DNA of 64,000 nucleotides, taken from contig NZ_CP146022.1 in the NCBI RefSeq assembly GCF_036967205.1, forward strand, positions 6,448,001-6,512,000. The letters run 5' to 3'. Made by a program: the position numbers and the translations under genes. This stretch comes from Streptomyces sp. Q6 (lineage in GTDB: Bacteria > Actinomycetota > Actinomycetes > Streptomycetales > Streptomycetaceae). Of this stretch, positions 43,354 to 51,496 are shown one piece after another (the stretch's first letter is position 1; each line of letters begins with the position of its first letter). The notes under the pieces are model-generated. The model was not told where the DNA came from. It did not search any database and worked only from the letters and a program-made list of their open reading frames with translations.

Positions 43354-43395
43354 ATGCCCATGCCGATGCCGATGCCGATGCCGGTGCCGCTGCCG
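43354..43395. repeat. Hexanucleotide tandem repeat
   Basis: Seven ATGCCG-type hexamers (four perfect) sit in the 331-base gap between the GtrA gene and the DinB-like gene. Apart from this and the palindromes no gene was seen in the gap. Confidence 0.8.
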
Positions 43396-43455
43396 GTGCA
43401 CGTGACGATTGGCGTGATGGTGCGTGTGGTCGGCCGCGTCGGTGGAGAGCCGCGC

Positions 43456-44169
43456 TCAGTGCGTGAAGCGCGCCTGCCACAGGTCGCGCAGCAGCCCGAT
43501 CTCCGCCATGTGGTGGATGAACTCCAGGACCGTCCCCCACAGCACGTCGACGAACGGGTCGTCCGGATCCGAGCCGTACGGGTACTGAGAGAGCCCGACC
43601 GTGTCGAGCTGCTCGTCGGTGAGCGCGGCCACGTCGGTGCGCCAGCGGTCGAGGACGGCCCAGAACCGTTCCAGGGCCACGGCCGCGGACGGGCTGAAGT
43701 CGACCAGGTCCTTCGGGTCCGTACGGCGCTCGCCGAACGTCCACTCCCACTGGCCCGCGAAGCAGAAGTGCAGATGCCCCAGACGCCACGCGAGCGTGGT
43801 GACATGTACGGGGTCGGGCTGCACCGGGCCGCTGTGCGCGAGGACCTGGCGGACGCGCTCGACGCTCACGCTCCAGTCCTCGGCGATCTTGTCGACGGTC
43901 ATGCCGTCGGCGGCCTGCCGCGCGACCTCCTCGTACTCGTTCGCCGGGATGTCCGCCGCGCCCTGGTCGAGCACCCACGCGCCCGCGCCGAACGCCCGCG
44001 GTGTCACCGCGGCCCCGCGCCGCCGCACCGACCAGCAGCCGGCCACCGGCTCCCACAGGTACTCGTCGTCACCGAGCCCCGCGAGCCGTACCTGAGCCAT
44101 CTCCCTGGCGCGGTCGAACTGGTCGAGCAGTACGCCGAGTCGGCCGCTCGGCCCGCTCGCGGTACCCAT
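43456..44169 (-). CDS. DinB-like protein with HTH-like insertion
   Basis: 237 residues. DinB/YfiT-type four-helix metal fold: LLDQFDRAREMAQVRLAGL, EYLWEPVAGCWSVRR, VTTLAWRLGHLHFCFAGQWE and LEFIHHMAEIGLLRDLW with its His. Between WVLDQ and PDPVHVTT, where relatives I know run straight on, there are about 45 extra residues (NEYEEVARQAADGMTVDKIA, EDWSVSVERVRQVLAHSG) that resemble a DUF433-type helix-turn-helix. Possibly a thiol-dependent S-transferase fold; function unknown. Confidence 0.82.
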   Translation of the reverse strand: MGTASGPSGRLGVLLDQFDRAREMAQVRLAGLGDDEYLWEPVAGCWSVRRRGAAVTPRAFGAGAWVLDQGAADIPANEYEEVARQAADGMTVDKIAEDWSVSVERVRQVLAHSGPVQPDPVHVTTLAWRLGHLHFCFAGQWEWTFGERRTDPKDLVDFSPSAAVALERFWAVLDRWRTDVAALTDEQLDTVGLSQYPYGSDPDDPFVDVLWGTVLEFIHHMAEIGLLRDLWQARFTH

Positions 44170-44277
44170 TCCGAACTCCCCCTGCCGACATCGGCCGGAG
44201 CCTAACGGCCCGGTGTCCGGGCGGGCGAGCGATTTTCCGTTGACGCCGTGGTCCGCGGGCGGAGAGGATCCACGACC

Positions 44278-45060
44278 GTGACGTCATCCATGGATCAGGA
44301 CCCGGCCGTCGCCCGCCCGATCGCCCTGGTCACCGGCGTGGGCCGAACGGCCGGTATCGGAGCGGGAGTTGTCCGCCGGCTCGCCGCGTCGGGCTGGGAC
44401 ATCGCCTTCACCTCCTGGACCCCGTACGACGACCGCATGGACTGGGGGAGGGAAGCGGGAGCGAGCGAGACGATCGGCCAGGACCTCGCCGACCAGGGCG
44501 CGGCCTGTGCCGCGATCGAGGCGGACCTCGCCGACCCGGACACCCCCGCCCGCGTCTTCGACGACGTGGAGAAGCGGCTCGGCGGGGTGAGCGCACTGGT
44601 GCTGTGCCACTGCGAGTCGGTCGACTCCGGGCTGCTCGACACCACCGTGGAGAGCTTCGACCGGCACTTCGCCGTCAACGCGCGCGCCACCTGGCTGCTC
44701 ATCCGCGAGTTCGGACTCCGCTTCTCCGGCGCGCACGGCACGGGCCGGATCATCAGCCTCACCAGCGACCACACCGTGGGCAACCTGCCCTACGGGGCGA
44801 GCAAGGGCGCCCTGGACCGCATCACGCTGGCCGCCGCCCGCGAACTCGCCCACCTCGGGGTGACGGCCAACGTGATCAACCCCGGCCCCGTGGACACCGG
44901 TTGGATGTCCGACGAGATCCGTGACCACTGCGTGGGCGCCACCCCGCTCGGCCGCCTGGGCACCCCGCGGGACACCGCCCACCTCGTGGACTTCCTGTGC
45001 TCCGAGGAGGGCGGCTGGATCAACGGCCAACTGATGATGAGCAACGGCGGCTTCGCCTAG
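44278..45060 (+). CDS. Short-chain dehydrogenase/reductase
   Basis: 260 residues from GTG 44278 (GGAGAGGA nine bases upstream; ATG 44290 is an alternative). IALVTGVGRTAGIGAGVVRR has an enlarged cofactor loop; catalytic Ser/Tyr/Lys lie in ISLTSDHTVGNLPYGASKGA, then VNVINPGPVDTGW-type loop (NVINPGPVDTGWM) and EEGGWINGQLMMSNGGF, a FabG-like end. It is divergent from the DinB-like gene and ends at a bidirectional terminator. Substrate unknown. Confidence 0.9.
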   Translation: MTSSMDQDPAVARPIALVTGVGRTAGIGAGVVRRLAASGWDIAFTSWTPYDDRMDWGREAGASETIGQDLADQGAACAAIEADLADPDTPARVFDDVEKRLGGVSALVLCHCESVDSGLLDTTVESFDRHFAVNARATWLLIREFGLRFSGAHGTGRIISLTSDHTVGNLPYGASKGALDRITLAAARELAHLGVTANVINPGPVDTGWMSDEIRDHCVGATPLGRLGTPRDTAHLVDFLCSEEGGWINGQLMMSNGGFA

Positions 45061-45070
45061 GACAGGCCCC

Positions 45071-45106
45071 CTTCACCACCGGTGGCCACGGCCACCGGTG
45101 GTGAAG
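45071..45106. terminator. Bidirectional terminator after SDR gene
   Basis: CTTCACCACCGGTGGCC and its perfect complement (17-bp stem, two central bases) lie between convergent stops at 45060 and 45128. Confidence 0.88.
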
Positions 45107-45127
45107 CCGCCTGCCGCAGCCGCAGCC

Positions 45128-46450
45128 TCAACGGCGCGCGTAGTAAAGGGTGTTGTGCGCCGTGTCCGGCAGGTACAGCACGTCGTTCCCGTCCGAGTCC
45201 CGTCGTACGGCCAGACGGTCCGCCGGTACGCCGGGCGTCGCGGACTGCGCCGTCCAGGTGCCGCCCGCCTCGGTCGCCGCGAAGACCCGGTCGGTGCCGG
45301 ACGCGGTCACGTAGTACACGCGCTTGGCGTCCGTCTCGTCCCAGGTGATGCCCAGCGCGGCGGTCGTCTGCCCACCCGCGTACACGGTCTGCCGCGCCCA
45401 GCCCGCCCCGCTCGGATACGCGTAGTAGACGCGGAAGACGCCCGCGCTGTCGGCCGACCGGTACCGGAAGGCGACCTTGGGCGTGGACCCGTCGAGGGTC
45501 AGCTTGGCGCTCTGCACCGCCGGTCCGGTGTAGCCGGTGTTGTCGCTGCTCCACTCCTCGCCGCTGGTCAGACCCTGGACGACGTCGGCGGTGTCGGGGG
45601 TGGCGGGGACGGTGGCCGCGGCCCCCGTGCTGTCGGCGAAGGTGCCCGTCGACGGGTCGTAGCGCAGGTAGGACAGCTGGTGCCGGAACGCCGACGACGG
45701 CGCCTTCGACCACTCGTAGAGGATGTGGACGCGTCCGGCGCTGTCGACGGCGAGGTCGTCCGGGTAGACCGCGCGGTACTGGGCGGTGGCGAAGGTGGCG
45801 ACGACGCTCCACTTCGCGGCCGCGTTGTCCCAGCGGTAGAGCTTGCCGGGGCGCTGCTCGGCGCCGATGCCCACGCGGGCGGTCAGGTACAGGTCGCCGT
45901 TGGGCGCGGTCGTCAGGACCGGATACGTGATGCCCACCCCCTGGTCGGGGAGTTCGGAGGCGTGGTCGGTGATGCTGCCGCCCGCGCTCTCCGAACGGAA
46001 GTAGCGCCACGTGTCACCGTGCATGGACGTGAAGTCGTGCAGCCGGCCGCTGCCGTCCCGGGCGACGGACGGCTGGTTGTGGCCGTTGTCGTCCGTGAAC
46101 TCGGCCTGCTGACCGTCGCTGTTGAGCAGCGGCAGGCGGCTCCAGACGCCGTCGGGGTCGCGGCGGGCGATGGCCGGGCGGTGCGTGGCGGCCGTCGAGC
46201 CGGGCTCGTTGAATGCGAAGTACGTGTACTGCCCGCGGCCCTTGTACGTGGCGGCGGGCGTCCACCAGGCGGCCTGGTTGGACGAGTCCATCGCGTACGG
46301 GACCTTCTCGACCGTCGCGACCGTGTCGGCGGCGGCGGTCGCAGCGGTCGCCGTGGTCGTGGACGGACCGGCGGACGTGGCCTGCGCGGTTGGTACGAGA
46401 GTGAGCACGGCGGTCAGTGCCGCGGCCGAAACGGCGTACGGGCGTCGCAT
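45128..46450 (-). CDS. Secreted BNR-4 repeat (lyase/sialidase-like) protein
   Basis: 440 residues with a Sec signal (MRRPYAVSAAALTAVLTLVP, cleavage near AQA-TSA). The mature part is a seven-bladed propeller of the BNR_4 family: AMDSSNQAAWWTPAATYKGR, YTYFAFNEP, DDNGHNQPSVARDGSGRLHD, HGDTWRYFRS and VYPDDLAVDSAGRVHILYEW. Relatives include ulvan and other polysaccharide lyases. It lies 85 bases downstream of the MHS transporter, same strand, so probably the second gene of one transcript that degrades a polymer and imports products. Confidence 0.85.
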   Translation of the reverse strand: MRRPYAVSAAALTAVLTLVPTAQATSAGPSTTTATAATAAADTVATVEKVPYAMDSSNQAAWWTPAATYKGRGQYTYFAFNEPGSTAATHRPAIARRDPDGVWSRLPLLNSDGQQAEFTDDNGHNQPSVARDGSGRLHDFTSMHGDTWRYFRSESAGGSITDHASELPDQGVGITYPVLTTAPNGDLYLTARVGIGAEQRPGKLYRWDNAAAKWSVVATFATAQYRAVYPDDLAVDSAGRVHILYEWSKAPSSAFRHQLSYLRYDPSTGTFADSTGAAATVPATPDTADVVQGLTSGEEWSSDNTGYTGPAVQSAKLTLDGSTPKVAFRYRSADSAGVFRVYYAYPSGAGWARQTVYAGGQTTAALGITWDETDAKRVYYVTASGTDRVFAATEAGGTWTAQSATPGVPADRLAVRRDSDGNDVLYLPDTAHNTLYYARR

Positions 46451-46535
46451 GGTGACTCCTTCGCGGGGGACAAGCGGGGGACAACAGGGGAAACAGAAGG
46501 GGAAGGGACAACAGGGGAGCGGCGGGAGCGGGGCG

Positions 46536-47915
46536 TCACGAGGTGGCGCGCGAGGGTGCCGTCTCGCGGGCCCGCAGCACGGTCGCGCCCGAGACGAGGG
46601 CGATCACGATCAGGTAGAAGGCGGGCGACAGGTCGTACCCGCTGGCGCCGATCAGCCACGTCGCGAAGTACGGGGTCATGCCGCCGAACAGGGCCGTGGC
46701 GAGGTTGTAGGAGACGGCCATGGCGCCGTACCGCACACGCGTGGGGAAGAGCTCGGCGAGGGCCGCGGAGATCGCGCCGTCGAACGCGGCGATGCACAGG
46801 CCGAGCACGATCATCGCGAGGGCGGCCAATGGCGCGTCGCCGACGCTCAGCAGCCAGAACGCCGGCCAGGACACGACCACGAACCCGGCGCACCCGGCGA
46901 TCAGCAGCGGCCTGCGCCCGTAGCGGTCGGAGAGGGCGCCCATGAACGGCACGGCCGCGGCGACCACGAACAGCCCCGCCGTCGTGATCGCGAAGGCCTG
47001 GACGCGGCTGAAGTCGAGCGTGGTCTGGAGGTAGCCCGGCATGAACGTCTGGAGGGCCCAGTGGCCCACGGCCTTGATGAGCATGAATCCGGTGCACAGG
47101 AGCATGGCTTTGCGGGCGGTGGCGAAGCTCTCGCGCAGCGGTGAACGCGCCTGCCCGCCCTCGCTCTTGAGCCGGCGGAACTCGGGGCTGTCCTCCAGGC
47201 GCGTCCGCAGATACACCCCGGCGATGCCCAGCGGCGCCGCGAGGAGGAACGGCAGGCGCCAGCCCCAGTCGTCCATCGCGTCGCCCGGCAGCGCGGCGGT
47301 GAGCAGCAGCACGATGCCGGAGCCCGCGACGAACGCGGCGAACCCGGAGGCGTCGATCCACGACGTGATGAAGCCGCGGCGGTGCGCGGGCGCGTACTCG
47401 GCGAGCAGGGTCGTCGCGCCCGCGCTCTCCCCGCCCGCGGCGAACCCCTGCACCAGGCGGCACAGCACGAGCAGCACCGGTGCGAGCACGCCGACCGTCG
47501 CGTGCGTGGGCAGCAGCCCCATGGCGAGCGTGGACGCGGAGGTGGCGAGCACGACGATCGCCAGGGTCCGTTGGCGGCCGACGCGGTCACCGAGCGAGCC
47601 GAAGAAGAGACCGCCGAGCGGCCGCATCACGAAGCCCGCCCCGAACACGGCGAAGGTGGAGAGAAGCTCGGCCTGCGGGCTGGCGGAGGGGAAGAAGTGG
47701 TGGGCGAGGATCACGGCGAGCGTGCCGTAGATGCCGAAGTCGAACCACTCGACGAAGTGGCCGAGGCCCGCGGCCACCATGACCTTGCGCAGCACGGACG
47801 GATCGGCGGACCGGTCCGCGCTCCCCGGATCGTTCGACGGTCCCGCATCTGCCGCGTCCCGCGCGCCACTCGGCTGCGATGTCAGCCGTGTCGCCCCGCC
47901 GGTCATCCCCTTCAC
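46536..47915 (-). CDS. MHS-family MFS transporter
   Basis: 459 residues, 12 helices, metabolite:H+ symporter subfamily: AAGLGHFVEWFDFGIYGTLA, VMRPLGGLFFGSLGDRVGRQ (motif A), RLVQGFAAGGESAGATTLLA and ITSWIDASGFAAFVAGSGIV. MHS members import organic acids, betaine or shikimate-like compounds. GTG 47915 has AGGAGG five bases upstream; ATG 47906 is the alternative. It is divergent from the FAD-dependent oxidoreductase gene. Probably takes up the product made by the BNR-4 protein. Confidence 0.9.
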   Translation of the reverse strand: MKGMTGGATRLTSQPSGARDAADAGPSNDPGSADRSADPSVLRKVMVAAGLGHFVEWFDFGIYGTLAVILAHHFFPSASPQAELLSTFAVFGAGFVMRPLGGLFFGSLGDRVGRQRTLAIVVLATSASTLAMGLLPTHATVGVLAPVLLVLCRLVQGFAAGGESAGATTLLAEYAPAHRRGFITSWIDASGFAAFVAGSGIVLLLTAALPGDAMDDWGWRLPFLLAAPLGIAGVYLRTRLEDSPEFRRLKSEGGQARSPLRESFATARKAMLLCTGFMLIKAVGHWALQTFMPGYLQTTLDFSRVQAFAITTAGLFVVAAAVPFMGALSDRYGRRPLLIAGCAGFVVVSWPAFWLLSVGDAPLAALAMIVLGLCIAAFDGAISAALAELFPTRVRYGAMAVSYNLATALFGGMTPYFATWLIGASGYDLSPAFYLIVIALVSGATVLRARETAPSRATS

Positions 47916-48050
47916 CCCTGCCTCCTCGTTCTCCGTCGGCCTCGACCGCGGCGCGAACTTACAGCAGATCCCACTGGCTGAATAGTGGTTGCACAATATG
48001 CATGTGATGTACGTTCATGACGGCTCGAACCATCACCGAGGAGGCCGCAC
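47916..48050. promoter_or_regulatory. Divergent promoter region of the BNR-4/MHS and FAD genes
   Basis: 135 bases between divergent starts. Contains TTGCACAATATGCATGTGATGTACG, with nested ATGCAT and TGTACG elements; TGTACG also appears in the repeats upstream of the iclR gene. GAGG before GTG 48051 is the ribosome site. Likely the IclR target. Confidence 0.4.
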
Positions 48051-50324
48051 GTGCGGGAAGAAGAGGCCCACTACGACATCGCCGTGATCGGCGGCGGCCT
48101 GGCGGGGACGTGCGCGGCCATCGCCGCGGCCCGGCTGGGACGCCGGGTCGCCCTGGTGCACAACCGCCCGGTCCTGGGCGGCAACGCCAGCAGCGAGATA
48201 CGCGTCTGGGTCTGCGGCGCCACCGCGCACGGCGTGCACCGATGGGCCCGCGAGACCGGCGTCATGGGCGAGCTCTACACGGAGAACCAGTACCGCAACC
48301 CCGAGGGGAACCCGTACTACTGGGACCAGGTGGTCCTCGACGCGGTGCTCGCCGAACCGCTGATCGACCTGTACCTCAACACCGACGTGCGCGAGGTCGA
48401 CGCGTCGGGCCCGCAGGACGCACGCGAGGTGCACTCCTGCACGGGATGGATGATGGGCTCCGAGCGCCGCATCACCTTCCACGCCCGGCAGTTCCTCGAC
48501 TGCACCGGCGACGGACTGCTCGGCCATCTCGCGGGCGCCCGGTACCGGATCGGCCGCGAGGCGCGCTCCGAACACGGCGAGCCGTGGGCGCCCGACGAGG
48601 CGGACGAGGCGCTGCTCGGCTCGACCATCCTCTTCCACACCAAGGACGCGGGCCACCCGGTCAAGTTCGTCCCGCCCGCCTACGCCCGCGACCTGACCTC
48701 GACGCCCATCCTGCGCAACCGCGTCCTGCGCACCGGCGACAACGGCTGCGACTACTGGTGGATCGAGTGGGGCGGCGAGCTCGACACCGTCCACGACAAC
48801 GAGCGGATCCGCGACGAACTCCAGGCCGCCATCATGGGGATCTGGGACCACATCAAGAACTCGGGGGAGTTCCCCGACGCCGCGAACCTCACCCTGGAGT
48901 GGGTCGGCAGCCTCCCCGGCAAGCGCGAGTACCGGCGCTTCGTCGGCGACTACGTCCTGACCCAGCAGGACATCCTGGAACAGCGGCAGTTCGAGGACCG
49001 GGTCGCCTTCGGCGGCTGGTCCGTCGACCTCCACCCCGTCCAGGGCATGTACGCCGACGAGCCCGGCGCCCGTCAGCGGTACGCGGACGGCGTCTTCCAC
49101 ATCCCGCTGCGCTCCCTGTACTCCGCGAACGTCACGAACCTGCTGTTCGCCGGCCGCAACATCTCCGCCACGCACATCGCCTTCGGCGCCACCCGCGTGA
49201 TGGCCACCTGCGCCACCCTCGGCGAGGCCGCGGGAACCGCCGCCGCGCTCTGCGTCGACGAAGGGCTCACTCCTCGTGAACTGGCCGTCAAGCGGCCCGA
49301 GTTGGTCCGCCGCACGCTGCTGCGGCAGGACGCCTCCGTCATCGGCGTACGCGACGACGACCCCGCCGACCTGGCCCGCACCGCCCGCGTCAGCGCCTCC
49401 TCGCACCTGGACCGGCTGGCCGCGGAACCCACCGCCGAGGCGCCCGGCGAGCCCTGCCCGCTCACCCGCGACCTCGCGCTGCTGCTGCCCGTGGACCCCG
49501 CCCTCGACACGGTCGACCTGCTCGTCCACGGCGCGGACGACGGCCGACCCCGGCAGCTGACCGTCGAGTTGTGGGGGACGGGACTCCCCGAGAACGGCGT
49601 GCCCGTCGACCACCTGACCACGACGACCGTCACGGTCGCGCCCGGCGGACCGCACTGGGTCACGGCCCGCCTCGACCACCGTCCGCAGGCCCCCGAGAAC
49701 GTCGTCCTGATCGTCCGTTCCTGCCCCGGCACCGCCCTCGTCCTCGTCCCCGAACGCACCGACGGCGTCCTCGCGCTGCGCCGCAGGGTCGAGGGCGACG
49801 CGGCCGTCGACCACGACATCCCGGAGGAGGAGGGCCAGTTGGTCCTGGAGTGGCAGGCCCGCGGCCTGCGCCGCAGCTCCTTCGCCTTCCGCGCCTCGCC
49901 GGCCACCCGCGCCTTCGCGCCCGAGCAGACGGTCGGCGGCTACCAACGCCCGTACGGCGGGCCGCGGTTGTGGTCCTCGGACCCGCTGGCCGACCAGTGG
50001 CTGCGCCTCGACTGGGACCGCGAGCAGCAACTCGCCGAAGTGCGCGTCGTGTTCGACGACGACGTCGACGAGTACCTCAACAACCTCCACCGCCACCGCA
50101 CGCCGTACGAGGTCATGCCCGAGCTCGTCCGGGACTACCGCGTCGAGCACCAGGACGCCGACGGCGACTGGCACACCCTGCTGACCGTCACCGGCAACCG
50201 CCGCCGCCACCGGATCCACCGGTTCACGGACCCCGTGCGCACCCGCGCGCTCCGCCTCGTGGTGGACGCGACGCACGGCGCGCCGCGCGCCCACGTGGTC
50301 GCGTTCAAGGCGTACGGGGCGTAG
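48051..50324 (+). CDS. FAD-dependent oxidoreductase with C-terminal beta domain
   Basis: 757 residues. N-terminal FAD_oxidored-type domain: IAVIGGGLAGTCAAIAAARL, VLGGNASSEIRVWVCGATAH, ARQFLDCTGDGLLGHLAGAR and FAGRNISATHIAFGATRVMA (to about residue 430). The C-terminal 320 residues form two beta-rich, discoidin-like parts (QWLRLDWDREQQLAEVRVVF). No signal peptide. Such proteins accompany polysaccharide-use genes and may oxidise or dehydrate a sugar acid. It is divergent from MHS/BNR-4 and ends 11 bases from the iclR stop. GTG 48051 follows GAGG. Confidence 0.85.
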   Translation: MREEEAHYDIAVIGGGLAGTCAAIAAARLGRRVALVHNRPVLGGNASSEIRVWVCGATAHGVHRWARETGVMGELYTENQYRNPEGNPYYWDQVVLDAVLAEPLIDLYLNTDVREVDASGPQDAREVHSCTGWMMGSERRITFHARQFLDCTGDGLLGHLAGARYRIGREARSEHGEPWAPDEADEALLGSTILFHTKDAGHPVKFVPPAYARDLTSTPILRNRVLRTGDNGCDYWWIEWGGELDTVHDNERIRDELQAAIMGIWDHIKNSGEFPDAANLTLEWVGSLPGKREYRRFVGDYVLTQQDILEQRQFEDRVAFGGWSVDLHPVQGMYADEPGARQRYADGVFHIPLRSLYSANVTNLLFAGRNISATHIAFGATRVMATCATLGEAAGTAAALCVDEGLTPRELAVKRPELVRRTLLRQDASVIGVRDDDPADLARTARVSASSHLDRLAAEPTAEAPGEPCPLTRDLALLLPVDPALDTVDLLVHGADDGRPRQLTVELWGTGLPENGVPVDHLTTTTVTVAPGGPHWVTARLDHRPQAPENVVLIVRSCPGTALVLVPERTDGVLALRRRVEGDAAVDHDIPEEEGQLVLEWQARGLRRSSFAFRASPATRAFAPEQTVGGYQRPYGGPRLWSSDPLADQWLRLDWDREQQLAEVRVVFDDDVDEYLNNLHRHRTPYEVMPELVRDYRVEHQDADGDWHTLLTVTGNRRRHRIHRFTDPVRTRALRLVVDATHGAPRAHVVAFKAYGA

Positions 50325-50335
50325 GTCCGCCCGGT

Positions 50336-51124
50336 TCAGACGGCGCCGAGGGCCTGGCTGACGGCGTCGGCCGCTTCGATGACCTCGCGGACGAGGGCGC
50401 CCCGGGCGTCCTCGTCCCCGGCGTCGGTGCCGAGCACGGACGTCGGGCCCCACAGCGAGACGGCCGCGACGATGTCGCCGGAGGCGTCGCGGACGGGAGC
50501 GGCGAGGGAGGCGCGGCCCAGCGCGCGCTCCTCCGCCTCCACGGCGTACCCCGCCCGGCGCACGGCGGCGAGCTCCTCGTCGAGCAGATCGTGGCTGACG
50601 GTGGTGAACTCCGTGTGCGCTTCCAGGGGTTCGGGCAGGAGCTTGCGCCGGTCCTTGGGCGTGAGACCGGACAGCAGGCACTTGCCGATGCCGGTGGCGT
50701 GCAGCGGCGCCGTGTGTCCCGCCTGGGTGTACGACTTGGGGGCGCGGACGCCCTCGAAGTTGCACAGGAACATCAGGACGTCGCCGCGTCGGACGGCGAC
50801 GTTCGCGCCGAGTCCGGTGCGCGCGGCCAGCTCCTGGAGGACGGTGCGGGCGGCACGGTGCACGGGGTGGCGGTTCACGGCGGTCGCGGCGAGGGAGAGC
50901 GTGCCCAGGCTCAGGCGGTAGAGGTTGCTGACCGGGTCGCGCTCGACCATGTCGAGACGCTCCAGCGTGGACAGCAGCCGGGACGCGGTGGAGGAACCGA
51001 GTCCGGTCAGTTCGGCCACGTCGGAGACGCGCAGCTCGGCGCGTCCCGAGTCGAGCGCGCGCAGCACGGAGACGGCCCGCTCCACACTCTGGTTCGTCCC
51101 GGCGTCGGTCGCCCGAGTAGCCAT
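50336..51124 (-). CDS. IclR-family transcriptional regulator
   Basis: 262 residues: winged HTH (SVERAVSVLRALDSGRAELR, VSDVAELTGLGSSTASRLLS, TLERLDMVERD) and the IclR effector domain (LGANVAVRRGDVLMFLCNFE, LHATGIGKCLLSGLTPKDR, GYAVEAEERALGRASLAAPV). GAGGAGG stands just before ATG 51124. It is convergent with the FAD gene and the obvious controller of the FAD/MHS/BNR-4 locus, with two operator candidates in its own promoter. Confidence 0.92.
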   Translation of the reverse strand: MATRATDAGTNQSVERAVSVLRALDSGRAELRVSDVAELTGLGSSTASRLLSTLERLDMVERDPVSNLYRLSLGTLSLAATAVNRHPVHRAARTVLQELAARTGLGANVAVRRGDVLMFLCNFEGVRAPKSYTQAGHTAPLHATGIGKCLLSGLTPKDRRKLLPEPLEAHTEFTTVSHDLLDEELAAVRRAGYAVEAEERALGRASLAAPVRDASGDIVAAVSLWGPTSVLGTDAGDEDARGALVREVIEAADAVSQALGAV

Positions 51125-51496
51125 GGCCCTCCTCTGTCCCTGTACGGATCTGTACCTGTACGGATGCTGTGCCGTGCCCCGGCTTTTTCTCTGGCTGCAC
51201 GCGACTTGCGCAGCGTGCATCAGCCTAGCGTGCCGGGTGCCGCCCGGACTGCCGTACGAGACGAGACGGAACGCGGCCGGGCGGGGCGGCGTCGGCGGCT
51301 CCGGCGTCAACGAAGCGTCAGGTTCGGCGGTGCGGGCGCGAAGAACGCGCAAGGAGCCGGTGAGGCGACCGGACCGCGGACCACCCTGGGCGAGCGCCAT
51401 CGCCGTGGTGCGGGCCACCGTGCGACCGGCCACGACGGAGAGGCGCGTACCCACCCACGCCGCGCACGCCGGCCGCCCACGGCGAGAAGGAACACC
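51125..51496. promoter_or_regulatory. Divergent region iclR / KimA-like permease with repeats
   Basis: 372 bases without a gene. CCTGTACGGAT occurs twice as a direct repeat (51139-51149 and 51155-51165, 16-base period). TGCACGC-N10-GCGTGCA at 51196-51219 is an inverted repeat of IclR-operator size. The remaining 270 bases towards the permease are GC-rich. No c-di-AMP riboswitch consensus was recognised; GAAGGA precedes ATG 51497. Confidence 0.5.

Noticed and set aside
43195-44205. 336-codon plus-strand frame
   Set aside because: Antisense to the DinB-like gene and running through a hexanucleotide repeat; no protein features.
48033-51200. Very long minus-strand open frame across the FAD gene
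   Set aside because: Antisense to the FAD oxidoreductase; no family features except where it strays over the iclR region.
51225-51496. c-di-AMP riboswitch before the second permease
   Set aside because: GC-rich leader without recognisable conserved segments; no support beyond context.
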